Of a DNA stretch of 64,000 nucleotides, positions 1 to 7,850 are shown piece by piece. The stretch comes from JAQXDR01 sp038138625 (GTDB taxonomy: Bacteria; Pseudomonadota; Alphaproteobacteria; Rhodobacterales; Rhodobacteraceae). The notes beneath the pieces are model-generated. The model had not been told where the DNA came from. It ran no database searches and worked only from the letters and a program-made list of their open reading frames with translations. The translations under genes were made by a program, and so were the position numbers. The stretch spans positions 36,136 to 100,135 of the forward strand of contig JAYQEA010000001.1 of NCBI GenBank assembly GCA_038138625.1, read 5' to 3'. Each line of letters starts with the position of its first letter. The first letter of the stretch is position 1.

Positions 1-494
1 GCGACAACGCAGCTTTTGCAAAGTTGGGGCCGATTTACAAACAATTGGGCCTCGCTGTGTCACCAGACGATTGCAGCCTTGCCCTGCGTGGATTGCAGAC
101 TTTGGCAGTGCGTCTTGATGCACTAGAGCGTGCCACCTTGGAAATCGCGCAATGGTTGGTCGAGCATCCTTTGGTTGAGGAAGTGTTTCATCCGGCGCTG
201 CCGTCTTGTCCGGGTCATGACATCTGGCAGCGGGATTTTCAGGGATCTGCCAGCGTCTTTTCGTTCACATTTAATGCCACGGTTTCGGCCAAACAGGTGA
301 CCCAATTTGTGGATGCGCTGAAGATTTTTAAAATTGGTCTTAGTTGGGGAGGCGTGAACAGTCTCGCTGTTGTTTATCCAAATCTTGAACGCCCTGATCG
401 CGATTTTGCAGGCCGTATTGTCCGCTTGAATATTGGCCTAGAAAATCCGGCAGACCTTATCAAAGATTTGTCTCTGGCGATGCCCGCAACGTAA
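1..494 (+). CDS. metC: Cystathionine beta-lyase, C-terminal part (cut by window edge)
   Basis: The reading frame is open from base 3 to a TAA at 492-494, so only the last ~163 residues are in the window. They match the C-terminal domain of the PLP-dependent Cys/Met metabolism family: the SWGGVNSL motif near residue 115 is typical of cystathionine beta-lyases that cleave cystathionine to homocysteine, pyruvate and ammonia in methionine synthesis. The PLP lysine lies upstream and is not seen, so MetC versus a related gamma-lyase rests on this motif alone. It converges with the EamA gene, with 7 bases between the stops. Confidence 0.85.
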   Translation, partial: DNAAFAKLGPIYKQLGLAVSPDDCSLALRGLQTLAVRLDALERATLEIAQWLVEHPLVEEVFHPALPSCPGHDIWQRDFQGSASVFSFTFNATVSAKQVTQFVDALKIFKIGLSWGGVNSLAVVYPNLERPDRDFAGRIVRLNIGLENPADLIKDLSLAMPAT

Positions 495-501
495 TTTTGT
501 A

Positions 502-1410
502 TCAGTTTTTGCGCGGTTTGTCTAATTTTGCCAAAACGCCCGAGGCCAGAAAAACACCCACCGCGACCAGAGCGACGCCAAGAACTTTGAACGGAGTGAT
601 CGCTTCTCCCAAAAACAGGGCCCCTCCGAGCAAGGCGAGGATAGGGGTCAAAGCTCCGAATGCGGCAGCCTCGGCTGCACCAATAGCCTTAACCGCATAT
701 CCGAAGAGAAACATTGCAAGAATACCAATGATGAAACTTTGAAAAACGATCATCACAATAATGTCGATCAGACTGGCAGTCGAAAATGACACGTTGTCTG
801 TCACGAATAAAAACGGAGCAAGCAGCAATGAGCCCCAAAAAAGCCCGATAACGAGCGAATGTAACGGGCTGAGGCCACTTTGTCTGAAAATGACCGAATA
901 GACCGCCCAAAAGCCTGATCCAAACAGGAACATCAGATGGCCTCTCCACGCTCCATCTTCTCCGCCTGCGAGAATTTGCCACAAACTGACAATCATTGCT
1001 CCGGCCAAGATCATCGCCAGTCCTATTCTGCGTCGTTTTCCCGGAATTTCCCCTGCCAAGACGTAGACCGCCAGAGCTGTCCAGAATGGCAGCATACCGG
1101 GTGCTAAGGCCCCACCATCTGACGCCGGCGCATACGATAACCCGGTCGATACCATATAGGGAAAAAGAGCACTGGCACCAAACATCAGCATAAGAGCGCG
1201 CGGCAAAGATTGCCCGCGCGGCAAAACGCCAAGCCGCCACATGAAGGGGCTCATGACCAACGCTCCCGGAATGAGACGTAAGAGCAAGATCTCTTCCACC
1301 GTAAAACTGCCTTGAACAGCAAAACGCGTACCCAGCAAAAACGCCGCCCAAATCGCCACTGTGATGAGTGCTGCGGTCATACCAAGCGCGCGCTGTCTGG
1401 TGAGATCCAT
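502..1410 (-). CDS. EamA/DMT-family inner-membrane transporter
   Basis: A 302-residue, almost wholly hydrophobic protein with two tandem halves (about residues 10-140 and 150-290), each of about five membrane segments, as in the drug/metabolite transporter superfamily with two EamA domains. The second half ends with a typical GALFLGEAI-type stretch followed by a last helix and a basic tail. These proteins export or import amino acids and other small metabolites; the substrate cannot be read from sequence. The ATG at 1410 is preferred; an in-frame TTG at 1425 would add five residues. It stands alone, convergent with metC. Confidence 0.85.
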   Translation of the reverse strand: MDLTRQRALGMTAALITVAIWAAFLLGTRFAVQGSFTVEEILLLRLIPGALVMSPFMWRLGVLPRGQSLPRALMLMFGASALFPYMVSTGLSYAPASDGGALAPGMLPFWTALAVYVLAGEIPGKRRRIGLAMILAGAMIVSLWQILAGGEDGAWRGHLMFLFGSGFWAVYSVIFRQSGLSPLHSLVIGLFWGSLLLAPFLFVTDNVSFSTASLIDIIVMIVFQSFIIGILAMFLFGYAVKAIGAAEAAAFGALTPILALLGGALFLGEAITPFKVLGVALVAVGVFLASGVLAKLDKPRKN

Positions 1411-1594
1411 AATTCGGTCTTTCAAAAATTTATCGGACGGCTGACCAAACGCTTTTTTGGGCTGCAGTACCAGTGGATATTTTGATTTCTGGAATCGCTA
1501 CGGATGTGGCGCCTTCCCAATAATGCCCGAACAGACCCGTATCTTTGAAACAGGAGAGTCCACGTCTCCGACGTTATTTTCGAAACACACGCTG

Positions 1595-2452
1595 TTAGTT
1601 AAGAGGCTTTTTGTTCCTGTAAACCGGTCTTTTTTGTTTGAATCTTGGGATCATGTAGGGCACGGCCTCGCGATAGTTTTCAAAGCGGGCTCCGTATCGC
1701 ACAGCAAATCGAGCCTCCTTCAGTTTTGGGGCAAAGAGACAATACGCTGTGTAACTGACCGCCAAGGCCAATTGATCAGGGGTCCACACCGGAACGGTCC
1801 ACAATGTCAGCGCAAAGGCCACATAGATCGGTTGACGGATTATGCGAAACAGCCCAAGCGTAGGCATGTCGGGAAAGACCGGACGAATGCGTCCCATCAA
1901 GGACATCCACCCAAGGGCGCCCGATTGTACCTCTGCACCAGCATCAAAACTGGCTTTGAGCAGGATTAGCCAACTGCTTCCGTAGGCGACGGTCATCACC
2001 CAAAACATAACGCCTTCGGCGCGCCACCAGATGATGCCGGACGGCGTCCATAACGCAAACAGGGCAAGCAATTGTGCAGAGGCAATTAATGCGTAGGTTG
2101 TCGTCGCCAGCGTCACACCATGCGGGCCTGGGACTAAACGCGCCAAAAATTGGTTACCCCGCGGCGTCAAAAGAACGGAATGTACCACCGGGAACTGCAC
2201 AATCAGTATCAGGTTGACCAATCCCGCAGCAGGCCACGGAACAGACCCAAAGCTTTTGCTAAGGCCAAAAAACATAGCAGCGATCATCGCGGCCACAGCT
2301 GACGCGAAAAGAACATGGCAGGCGATACCAAGACAAAGCGCCAGAAAAATCCGGCGCGCGCCAGGCGGAGGGGTCAAGGCTGCCCTTATCAACATCACCA
2401 GCCGCGCGGATCGGGGATCATTCAGTGCCAAGCGCACCATCCGCGCCACCAT
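1595..2452 (-). CDS. NnrU/MddA-like integral membrane methyltransferase-family protein
   Basis: A 285-residue membrane protein with five to six hydrophobic segments. The C-terminal part carries the isoprenylcysteine-carboxyl-methyltransferase-like signature: RxxRQPIY near residue 205, then a Glu-Ala-Arg-Phe stretch and a Phe-Glu-Asn-Tyr-Arg segment ending VPYMIPR, also seen in methanethiol S-methyltransferase MddA and NnrU-type proteins. Known members methylate small thiols using S-adenosylmethionine at the membrane; the substrate here is unknown. The ATG at 2452 overlaps the TGA of the FAD-protein gene by one base (TGATG); a GTG at 2455 is an alternative. The overlap implies translational coupling with that gene. 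Confidence 0.7.
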   Translation of the reverse strand: MVARMVRLALNDPRSARLVMLIRAALTPPPGARRIFLALCLGIACHVLFASAVAAMIAAMFFGLSKSFGSVPWPAAGLVNLILIVQFPVVHSVLLTPRGNQFLARLVPGPHGVTLATTTYALIASAQLLALFALWTPSGIIWWRAEGVMFWVMTVAYGSSWLILLKASFDAGAEVQSGALGWMSLMGRIRPVFPDMPTLGLFRIIRQPIYVAFALTLWTVPVWTPDQLALAVSYTAYCLFAPKLKEARFAVRYGARFENYREAVPYMIPRFKQKRPVYRNKKPLN

Positions 2453-3669
2453 CACGACAAGCCCACTTCATGCAAAATACGCGGGATATTTTTTTTCACC
2501 TTGAAAAATCCAGCGGTTGCATGCGGCCATATTGCGCCATCCCAATCACGTCGCCATTCCGCCATCGCAATGCCCTGATCAGCCAGGCAAATACGCGCGT
2601 CTTGCAGCCAGTCGAATGTTGGACCGCGTGTCACATAGGGCGTAACAATCTGTGTTGCCCCGACACCGGCTGCCCATTTTGCCAAAACAGACGGGTGATC
2701 AGCACGCAGCATTTTTGTAACTTGACCCAGTCGCGATGCTGCATCGGCCAATGCATCGGTTTCGAACCGAATGACGTTTTCGGACACTGACAGAGGAGAT
2801 CTCAGATGGCCGGTGGCCATCGTGCCAAAACCGCGCAGATCAAGCGTTGAATAATCAAAATCTTCAATCCTGCAATCGTCGTCTGTGATCAAAAGGACAG
2901 TTGGCCGCGCGGTATCTGGCACCGTCACAGGTCGTAAAGGCTGCACGGATGGCAGACCTTCCGGCTCTGTGGCCTCAAGCCCCTGTGTGACCTCGGCCAG
3001 ATCGGACGCTTTCGGTGCAAACCGGCCTTTTGTAAAGGTCATTATATTGTCTGCTCGGGCTGGATAGGGTTTTCCACGCGTGTGTAGACCTGCGGCCCAA
3101 CGCCAGCCCAGTGTGTTTGATGCCGCATCGCCATCAAGAAGGTTGCGGTAAAAGAAATCTGCCCCAAGTCGCCAAGGTAGCCCAAGTGTAAAAATCCAGA
3201 TTGAGGCAAACCACATACGTGCGTGATTGTGCAGATAGCCTGTTTCGACCAGTTCGTCTGCCCATGCGTCAAAGCATTCCAGCCCCGTGCGTCCATCCAT
3301 AGCTCGTTCAACATCGCGCCGCAGGCGTCGGTCACGTTCCAATTCGGCCAAATCGGCGGTTAAGCCTTGGGTGTAGCTGTCCCAGACTTGGGGGCGGCGT
3401 TCCAGCCAGCCCTTGAAATAGCCGCGCCAGATCACTTCTTGTACAAATTTTTCGGCCTGCTCAGGCCCATGCGCTTTCAAAGCTTCTTCAACGACCTGCG
3501 ATTCCGTTATCAGACGGCGCCGGATATACGGTGACAGCACGGATACAGCGGTATGTGCACCTGGCCCGTAGTCTGTGTTGCGACCATTGGCATAGCGACG
3601 CCCCATGCGCGGTGTAAAAGCCTTCAGTCGGCGTTCTGCTTCTGCACGCGTCGCAATCCAGTTGGTCAT
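2452..3669 (-). CDS. Photolyase/cryptochrome-like FAD-binding protein with permuted domain order
   Basis: A 405-residue protein. Residues about 25-225 are the helical FAD-binding domain of the photolyase/cryptochrome family: a VSVLSPYIRRRL stretch near 42-53, a WRGYFKGWLERRP segment, LVETGYLHNHARMWFAS, and the LLDGDAASNTLGWRWAAG signature region. Residues about 235-400 look like an alpha/beta fold (strand-like TVLLITDDDC, later ATQIVTPYV and WPHATAGFFKVKK). Classical photolyases have the alpha/beta antenna domain first, so the order is reversed. An AGGAG precedes two in-frame ATGs (3675 and 3669); 3669 was chosen, but 3675 is equally possible. Light-dependent DNA repair or sensing is inference. 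Upstream partner of the coupled methyltransferase. Confidence 0.75.
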   Translation of the reverse strand: MTNWIATRAEAERRLKAFTPRMGRRYANGRNTDYGPGAHTAVSVLSPYIRRRLITESQVVEEALKAHGPEQAEKFVQEVIWRGYFKGWLERRPQVWDSYTQGLTADLAELERDRRLRRDVERAMDGRTGLECFDAWADELVETGYLHNHARMWFASIWIFTLGLPWRLGADFFYRNLLDGDAASNTLGWRWAAGLHTRGKPYPARADNIMTFTKGRFAPKASDLAEVTQGLEATEPEGLPSVQPLRPVTVPDTARPTVLLITDDDCRIEDFDYSTLDLRGFGTMATGHLRSPLSVSENVIRFETDALADAASRLGQVTKMLRADHPSVLAKWAAGVGATQIVTPYVTRGPTFDWLQDARICLADQGIAMAEWRRDWDGAIWPHATAGFFKVKKNIPRILHEVGLS

Positions 3670-3781
3670 AATCATCCAGCTCCTATTTGGTAAACAGCGA
3701 GATGGCTTGACCAGATTAATTTTCAACGCGACCAACTGACCAATAAGGGGCGGGTGTCGCGTTAGACAACGAGAGTCTGAA

Positions 3782-5236
3782 TTAAGGTTTTATCAGGGGT
3801 GGTGGCGTGTATCCGACGATTTCGCGTTCAACTGCGCGTGCAAACGCCAGCGCCGTGTGGTCGCGTCCATGTCCACAGATCCCTTGATACCCGACGGGCA
3901 AGCCGCCTAGCTGATCCATGGGGCCCACAACTGAAGGGATCCCGACGACTCCGCTATAGCCAGACCAGAACAGTTGTTGCATTTCGGGTTGGGCATGATT
4001 GTTGATCTGAATGCGCCGGTGACCCCGTAGTCCTGCCTCGTCTTTGGGAAATGCCGGACCTGCCGCGACGGGCGCAATCAAGATGTCTATATCCTGAAAA
4101 TAGGCGTCAAAGGCCAGTCTCGCCTGTCGCCGCTGATTGTCTAGTGCCAGCCATTCGCGGTGGCTCAGGGTCAGACCAGACATTCGCATACCTGCAACCC
4201 TTTGGATGTCTTTTGCACTGTCAGCAAAAGGAACCTGCATCTTTTTGCAGTCCTCATCCGACTGCCCGAAGGAAAGCGCGGCACCCAATAATTTCAGATA
4301 GACGGTAAAATGTGCCTCGCTGTCAATTTTCGGATGATGATCGCGCACCACGCTTGCCCCCGATGCTGACAGTTTGTCGGCAAAAGCCTCTAACGCAGTG
4401 GTATAGCCCGCGTCTATTGGGCAGGCGGCATTGCCGGACATTACTCCGACACGAAATTGCGACAGACGTGTGCGATGGTCAGGTGGTAAGGCCAATGCCC
4501 ATTGTGATGCGTCAAAGCGTGACGGCCCTGCAAGAACACCGAAGGCCAGCGCCAGATCCTCGGCGGATCTGGTAATGGGACCACCAACAGCAATATCAAT
4601 ATCGCCAAGCCAGCCATCTGGTAAATGGCCGCGCATGCTGATGGCGTTCCATGTGGGTTTTAGCCCGAAAACCCCATTATAATGCGCAGGATTGCGAATA
4701 GATGATCCGATGTCGCTTCCGGCCTCCAGCGTGGCCATACCGGTGGTGACTGACACTGCTGACCCGCCCGAAGACCCGCCCGGAGTGCGTGTTGGATCCC
4801 ATGGATTGGACGTGCTTCCGTAGATTGCATTAAAACTTTGCCATTCGACCAGTTTAAGCGGAACGTTGGTCTTGCCAAAGACGATCCCACCGGCCGCGCG
4901 ATAGCGAGCGACAACATCACTGTCTTGCGACTTTACATCATCTGCGCAGTCCGGAATGCCCAAAGTGGTTGGACTGCCGGCAAGATCAAAGCTTTCCTTC
5001 ACCGTGATTGGCAAACCATGAAGAGGTCCTCGCAACGTTCCACGGGCCAGTTCTGCATCGCATAAACGTGCTTGAGACAAAGCACACTCGCGGTCTTGCC
5101 AGATGACAGCGTTCAATTCCGGATTCAGCGCATCCACACGATCAAAACAGGCTGACAGCAATTCTTCACAGGTAAAAGCCTTTTTCCGAAGTTGGGCAGC
5201 AAGCGTGGTGGCACTTTCGGTTAGGTCGATTTTCAT
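3782..5236 (-). CDS. Amidase-signature (AS) family amidase
   Basis: A 484-residue protein of the amidase signature family, close to usual length. The Ser-cisSer-Lys triad is visible: Lys in TVKESFDL (about residue 83), the PGGSSGGSAVSV glycine/serine stretch near 150, and SDIGSSIRNPAH around 175 holding the nucleophile serine. These enzymes hydrolyse C-N bonds in amides; the substrate is not predictable. The ATG at 5236 is chosen because GGAGGAGAGG lies just upstream; an in-frame TTG at 5257 falls before that site. Monocistronic; the decayed ABC block lies behind it. Confidence 0.88.
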   Translation of the reverse strand: MKIDLTESATTLAAQLRKKAFTCEELLSACFDRVDALNPELNAVIWQDRECALSQARLCDAELARGTLRGPLHGLPITVKESFDLAGSPTTLGIPDCADDVKSQDSDVVARYRAAGGIVFGKTNVPLKLVEWQSFNAIYGSTSNPWDPTRTPGGSSGGSAVSVTTGMATLEAGSDIGSSIRNPAHYNGVFGLKPTWNAISMRGHLPDGWLGDIDIAVGGPITRSAEDLALAFGVLAGPSRFDASQWALALPPDHRTRLSQFRVGVMSGNAACPIDAGYTTALEAFADKLSASGASVVRDHHPKIDSEAHFTVYLKLLGAALSFGQSDEDCKKMQVPFADSAKDIQRVAGMRMSGLTLSHREWLALDNQRRQARLAFDAYFQDIDILIAPVAAGPAFPKDEAGLRGHRRIQINNHAQPEMQQLFWSGYSGVVGIPSVVGPMDQLGGLPVGYQGICGHGRDHTALAFARAVEREIVGYTPPPLIKP

Positions 5237-5296
5237 TTTTTTATCCTCTCCTCCCAAGCCTAGCTGATTTTTTTATCCGTCCAACAGAGTTTTTTA

Positions 5297-6136
5297 GAAG
5301 CTTTCACACTGAAAGGTATTTTGGCTTTGCGGTCTGGCGAGATCGATTTCATTCAACACATGCGTTCGCAAGATGTGGCTAAGATTGAAAATCGGGATGG
5401 CTTTAAGGTGCGCGAGTGCAAAGAAATGCGGGTCATCATGTTTGCGGATGGACACGAACATGAAGAACATTTGTATTCGGCAGATGTATTCCGTAAAAAC
5501 CTATTCCAAGATGTCTTTGTGCGTTTTGTTGTGGCGCACGCCTTTGATATTGCATCAGCGATCGGGCGCAATTTCGCGGTAAAATCAACGGTGCCTCGCA
5601 GTTGGTTCCAACAGGTAATTCCAGATTTTTTGAGATGAGCACTGCTTGTCTAGCTGATGATCCTGACCGCGCCCAATCTTTGTAAGCACAGGCAGGATAT
5701 CCCTACAGCTTTAGCTTTGGCTTAAAATGCCCAAATGATAACTACATTAACGACGCAGCATTGTGTCGCGCAGCAGCGTCTTGTTTAGCAGCCGTAGGTA
5801 TGAATGCAGAACTCAGCACGGGACCTGTACAGGATTACCGGCCGCAGTTACGCGCAGACGAATTCGACATGTCCGTGCTGGAGCGGTCGCCCGGAACATG
5901 TGACATGGAACATACGATCCTGTTTCTGACGTCGACCCCAAACAATGAAAACAAACTGGGGTCTTGAAACTTTGGGAGCTCTTGCAACGCACGTGTTGAT
6001 GAACTGTTGCCTGGTATTCAGCAGGAAAAAGACCTGGCGGCCTGTCAGGCGATGGTCGACGAATGTGTTTTGATTACTCAAGAAGAGGTCGCGTATAGTC
6101 CACATTAAACGCAGCCACTGATATGGGCGGCGATAG
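5297..6136 (+). pseudogene. Remnant of dipeptide ABC transporter substrate-binding protein (DppA-like)
   Basis: Translated pieces in several frames line up with the second half of a family-5 solute-binding protein: SGEIDFIQHM near 5333, NYINDAALCRAAAS near 5750, then LSTGPVQDYRPQLRADEFDM, and at the end ELLPGIQQEKDLAACQAMVDE followed by TQPLIWAA near 6115-6135. Stops interrupt these blocks (for example a TAA inside the AYSPH-TQPLIWAA stretch), frameshifts join them, and no start or signal peptide remains. Such proteins capture oligopeptides in the periplasm. The gene is dead, and the following permease and ATPase remnants show that a whole operon decayed in place. Confidence 0.8.
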
Positions 6137-6264
6137 CCACTATAGACCTGACAAAGCGCGCGGGTAATTTCTTCTTGCTGCTGTGGGTGACGGTCAACTG
6201 ATTGATCAAGACTAAAGAACGTCGATAACATAATTCGTCCCAAAACCAATTGTTTAGTCCACAT

Positions 6265-6762
6265 TTATGACGATAGCTATCGCGTCCATTCTGGGCGTAG
6301 GTCTTGGTCGGGCGGCGGAATATTATGGCGACTGTTTTGGTATAATTGTCATGCAGGTAGCCGATATACAGTGGGCATAACTCGCCACTCTGACTGCGCT
6401 GTTGATTGATGGATTAGCATGCGGTCTTTTGCCGAACGACCTTCAACAGGATTTCCGAATAGTCGCTCTTTGGCTGGCGATCGCACTGTCGCTTTGAGTA
6501 AATTTTACCCGTAGGGCCCGCGCGTCAACCTTTGTACAAATGCAAAAGAATATGTGCAGGCAGCGTTAATCATGCGGCAACGTCCGTTTCGGGTGATTCT
6601 AGTTCACAGTGTGCCCAACATACTTGGTCCGCTATTGGTCATACTGACTGTGGACTTGGCGTCGGCCATTTTGCGAGAGGCAACATTGTCCCTTTTGGTC
6701 GTCTCAATCAATATCTCGTGCGATATCTTGCGTTACGTTTTTAACCCTGAGGTCGTGCCTGG
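6265..6762 (+). pseudogene. Remnant of dipeptide ABC permease (DppC-like)
   Basis: The frame from 6266 reads like the membrane core of a DppC permease (IASILGVGLG, then VADIQWA, then LLIDGLACGLLPNDLQQDF and VALWLAIALSL), with stops inside. After a frame change, the stretch from 6554 continues as a DppC C-terminal half (PNILGPLLVILTVDLASAIL, then REATLSLLVVS) and jumps directly to a DILRYVFNPEV end, which implies an internal deletion. The N-terminal part, and apparently the whole DppB permease expected between binding protein and DppC, are missing. The piece abuts the DppD-like remnant. Confidence 0.75.
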
Positions 6763-7475
6763 ATGCTGACTATAATACATCTGACAGTCGGGTTTCCTTC
6801 AAGATTTGGCGATACAATGCCGATTAAAGATGTCGCGTTGTCAATTGAGGTGGGCGAAATTCATGACCTCGTTGGCGAAAGTCGACGGTGGGTGCGGTGA
6901 TCATTGGCCTCTTGCATACACCTGTCTTTATATCAGAAGTTAGGATGTTGCTGGACGATACAAACCTGCGTGGCCTTGGCCCGTTCGAGGCGCACCGATT
7001 GCACGGCAAGCGTATCTTGATGATTTTCCAAAACACGAAACCAGTCTGAACACGTTGATGACAATCGAAGATCGGTTGATTGAAACGATTCATGCGCATG
7101 AGGACCTTTCCAGCAAAGGGGCCCACTGATCTTTTGGAAGAAATCTGGATTCAAAACGCGTCAAGCCGCTTCAGTGCCTATCCTCTAAAATTTGGTGCTG
7201 TGCACGAACGCTGATCTTATCATAGCTGACGAACCGACAACGGCCTTGGATGTCGCTGTTCATAGTCAGGTTTTGGAGCTTGTTCAGAACCTTGCCAAAT
7301 CACGGCAGCTTGCGTCTTTGCTGATCGTTCAAAATGAAGGACTTATTATATAAATTTATGATCGCATATCAGTCATGCTCTATGGTAAAGTTTGGAAAAC
7401 GGGTGAGACGGGACAGGTTTTGAAGTCTTGGTCACAGCGATGCGCGTGCATTACTGGATGTGGTCCCGTAACTCC
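6763..7475 (+). pseudogene. Remnant of dipeptide ABC ATPase (DppD-like)
   Basis: It begins at an ATG with MLTIIHLTVGFPSRFGDTMP, then VALSIEVGEIHDLVGES, the Walker A region corrupted directly after. Later pieces in other frames read TNLRGLGPFEAHRLHGKR and MTIEDRLIETIHAHEDLSSK, and an open stretch near 7200 reads ADLIIADEPTTALDVAVHSQ (Walker B and D-loop) followed by VLELVQNLAKSRQL. The ABC signature LSGG is lost. The last recognisable part is ARALLDVVP near 7450. Several stops and frameshifts make the gene non-functional. Its start directly behind the DppC remnant keeps the ancestral operon order. Confidence 0.78.
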
Positions 7476-7479
7476 CTCT

Positions 7480-7850
7480 GATGCAAGCCGGAGCTGTTTT
7501 CTAAGCCACATAATTTCCGTATTAAGATCGATGTTGGCAACGGCACGGGTTTGGTTGATGAAAGTCGAACGGGCAGATCAACGCTTGCTAAAGCCAATTA
7601 TCGGCTTGGTGACCCTGGTTGCTGCTCGAATGTCTTGGAGGACGAACCTCTCCCGTACAGAGAAAATAAGGACGCCAACTTGTCTCGCGCCAGATTAATC
7701 GGACGGTTTTCCGAGATCCGTATTCAAGCCATAGCATCGCGACAATATTATCCAAGCCACATTGGCTGTACGGTTTGGTCGATACCGCAGAAAAAAGGTA
7801 GAAGCTTGCAGCGTTTTTGCTGGATCTTTTTGGTTTGTCATCGGTCTTGA
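7480..7850 (+). pseudogene. Remnant of dipeptide ABC ATPase (DppF-like), N-terminal part
   Basis: The frame around 7540-7610 reads GTGLVDESRTGRSTLAKANY, a damaged Walker A region of a DppF/OppF-type ATPase (normally GLVGESGSGKSTLA). Shifted frames give an RQINRTVFRDPYSS-like Q-loop stretch near 7690-7725 and LYGLVDTAEKR near 7780. The C-terminal half with the signature and Walker B motifs is absent. It is the last recognisable member of the dead operon; what follows up to 10,230 was not identified. Confidence 0.7.

Noticed and set aside
5848..6264. 138-residue minus-strand open frame
   Set aside because: Lies opposite the well-aligned binding-protein remnant and has no family pattern.
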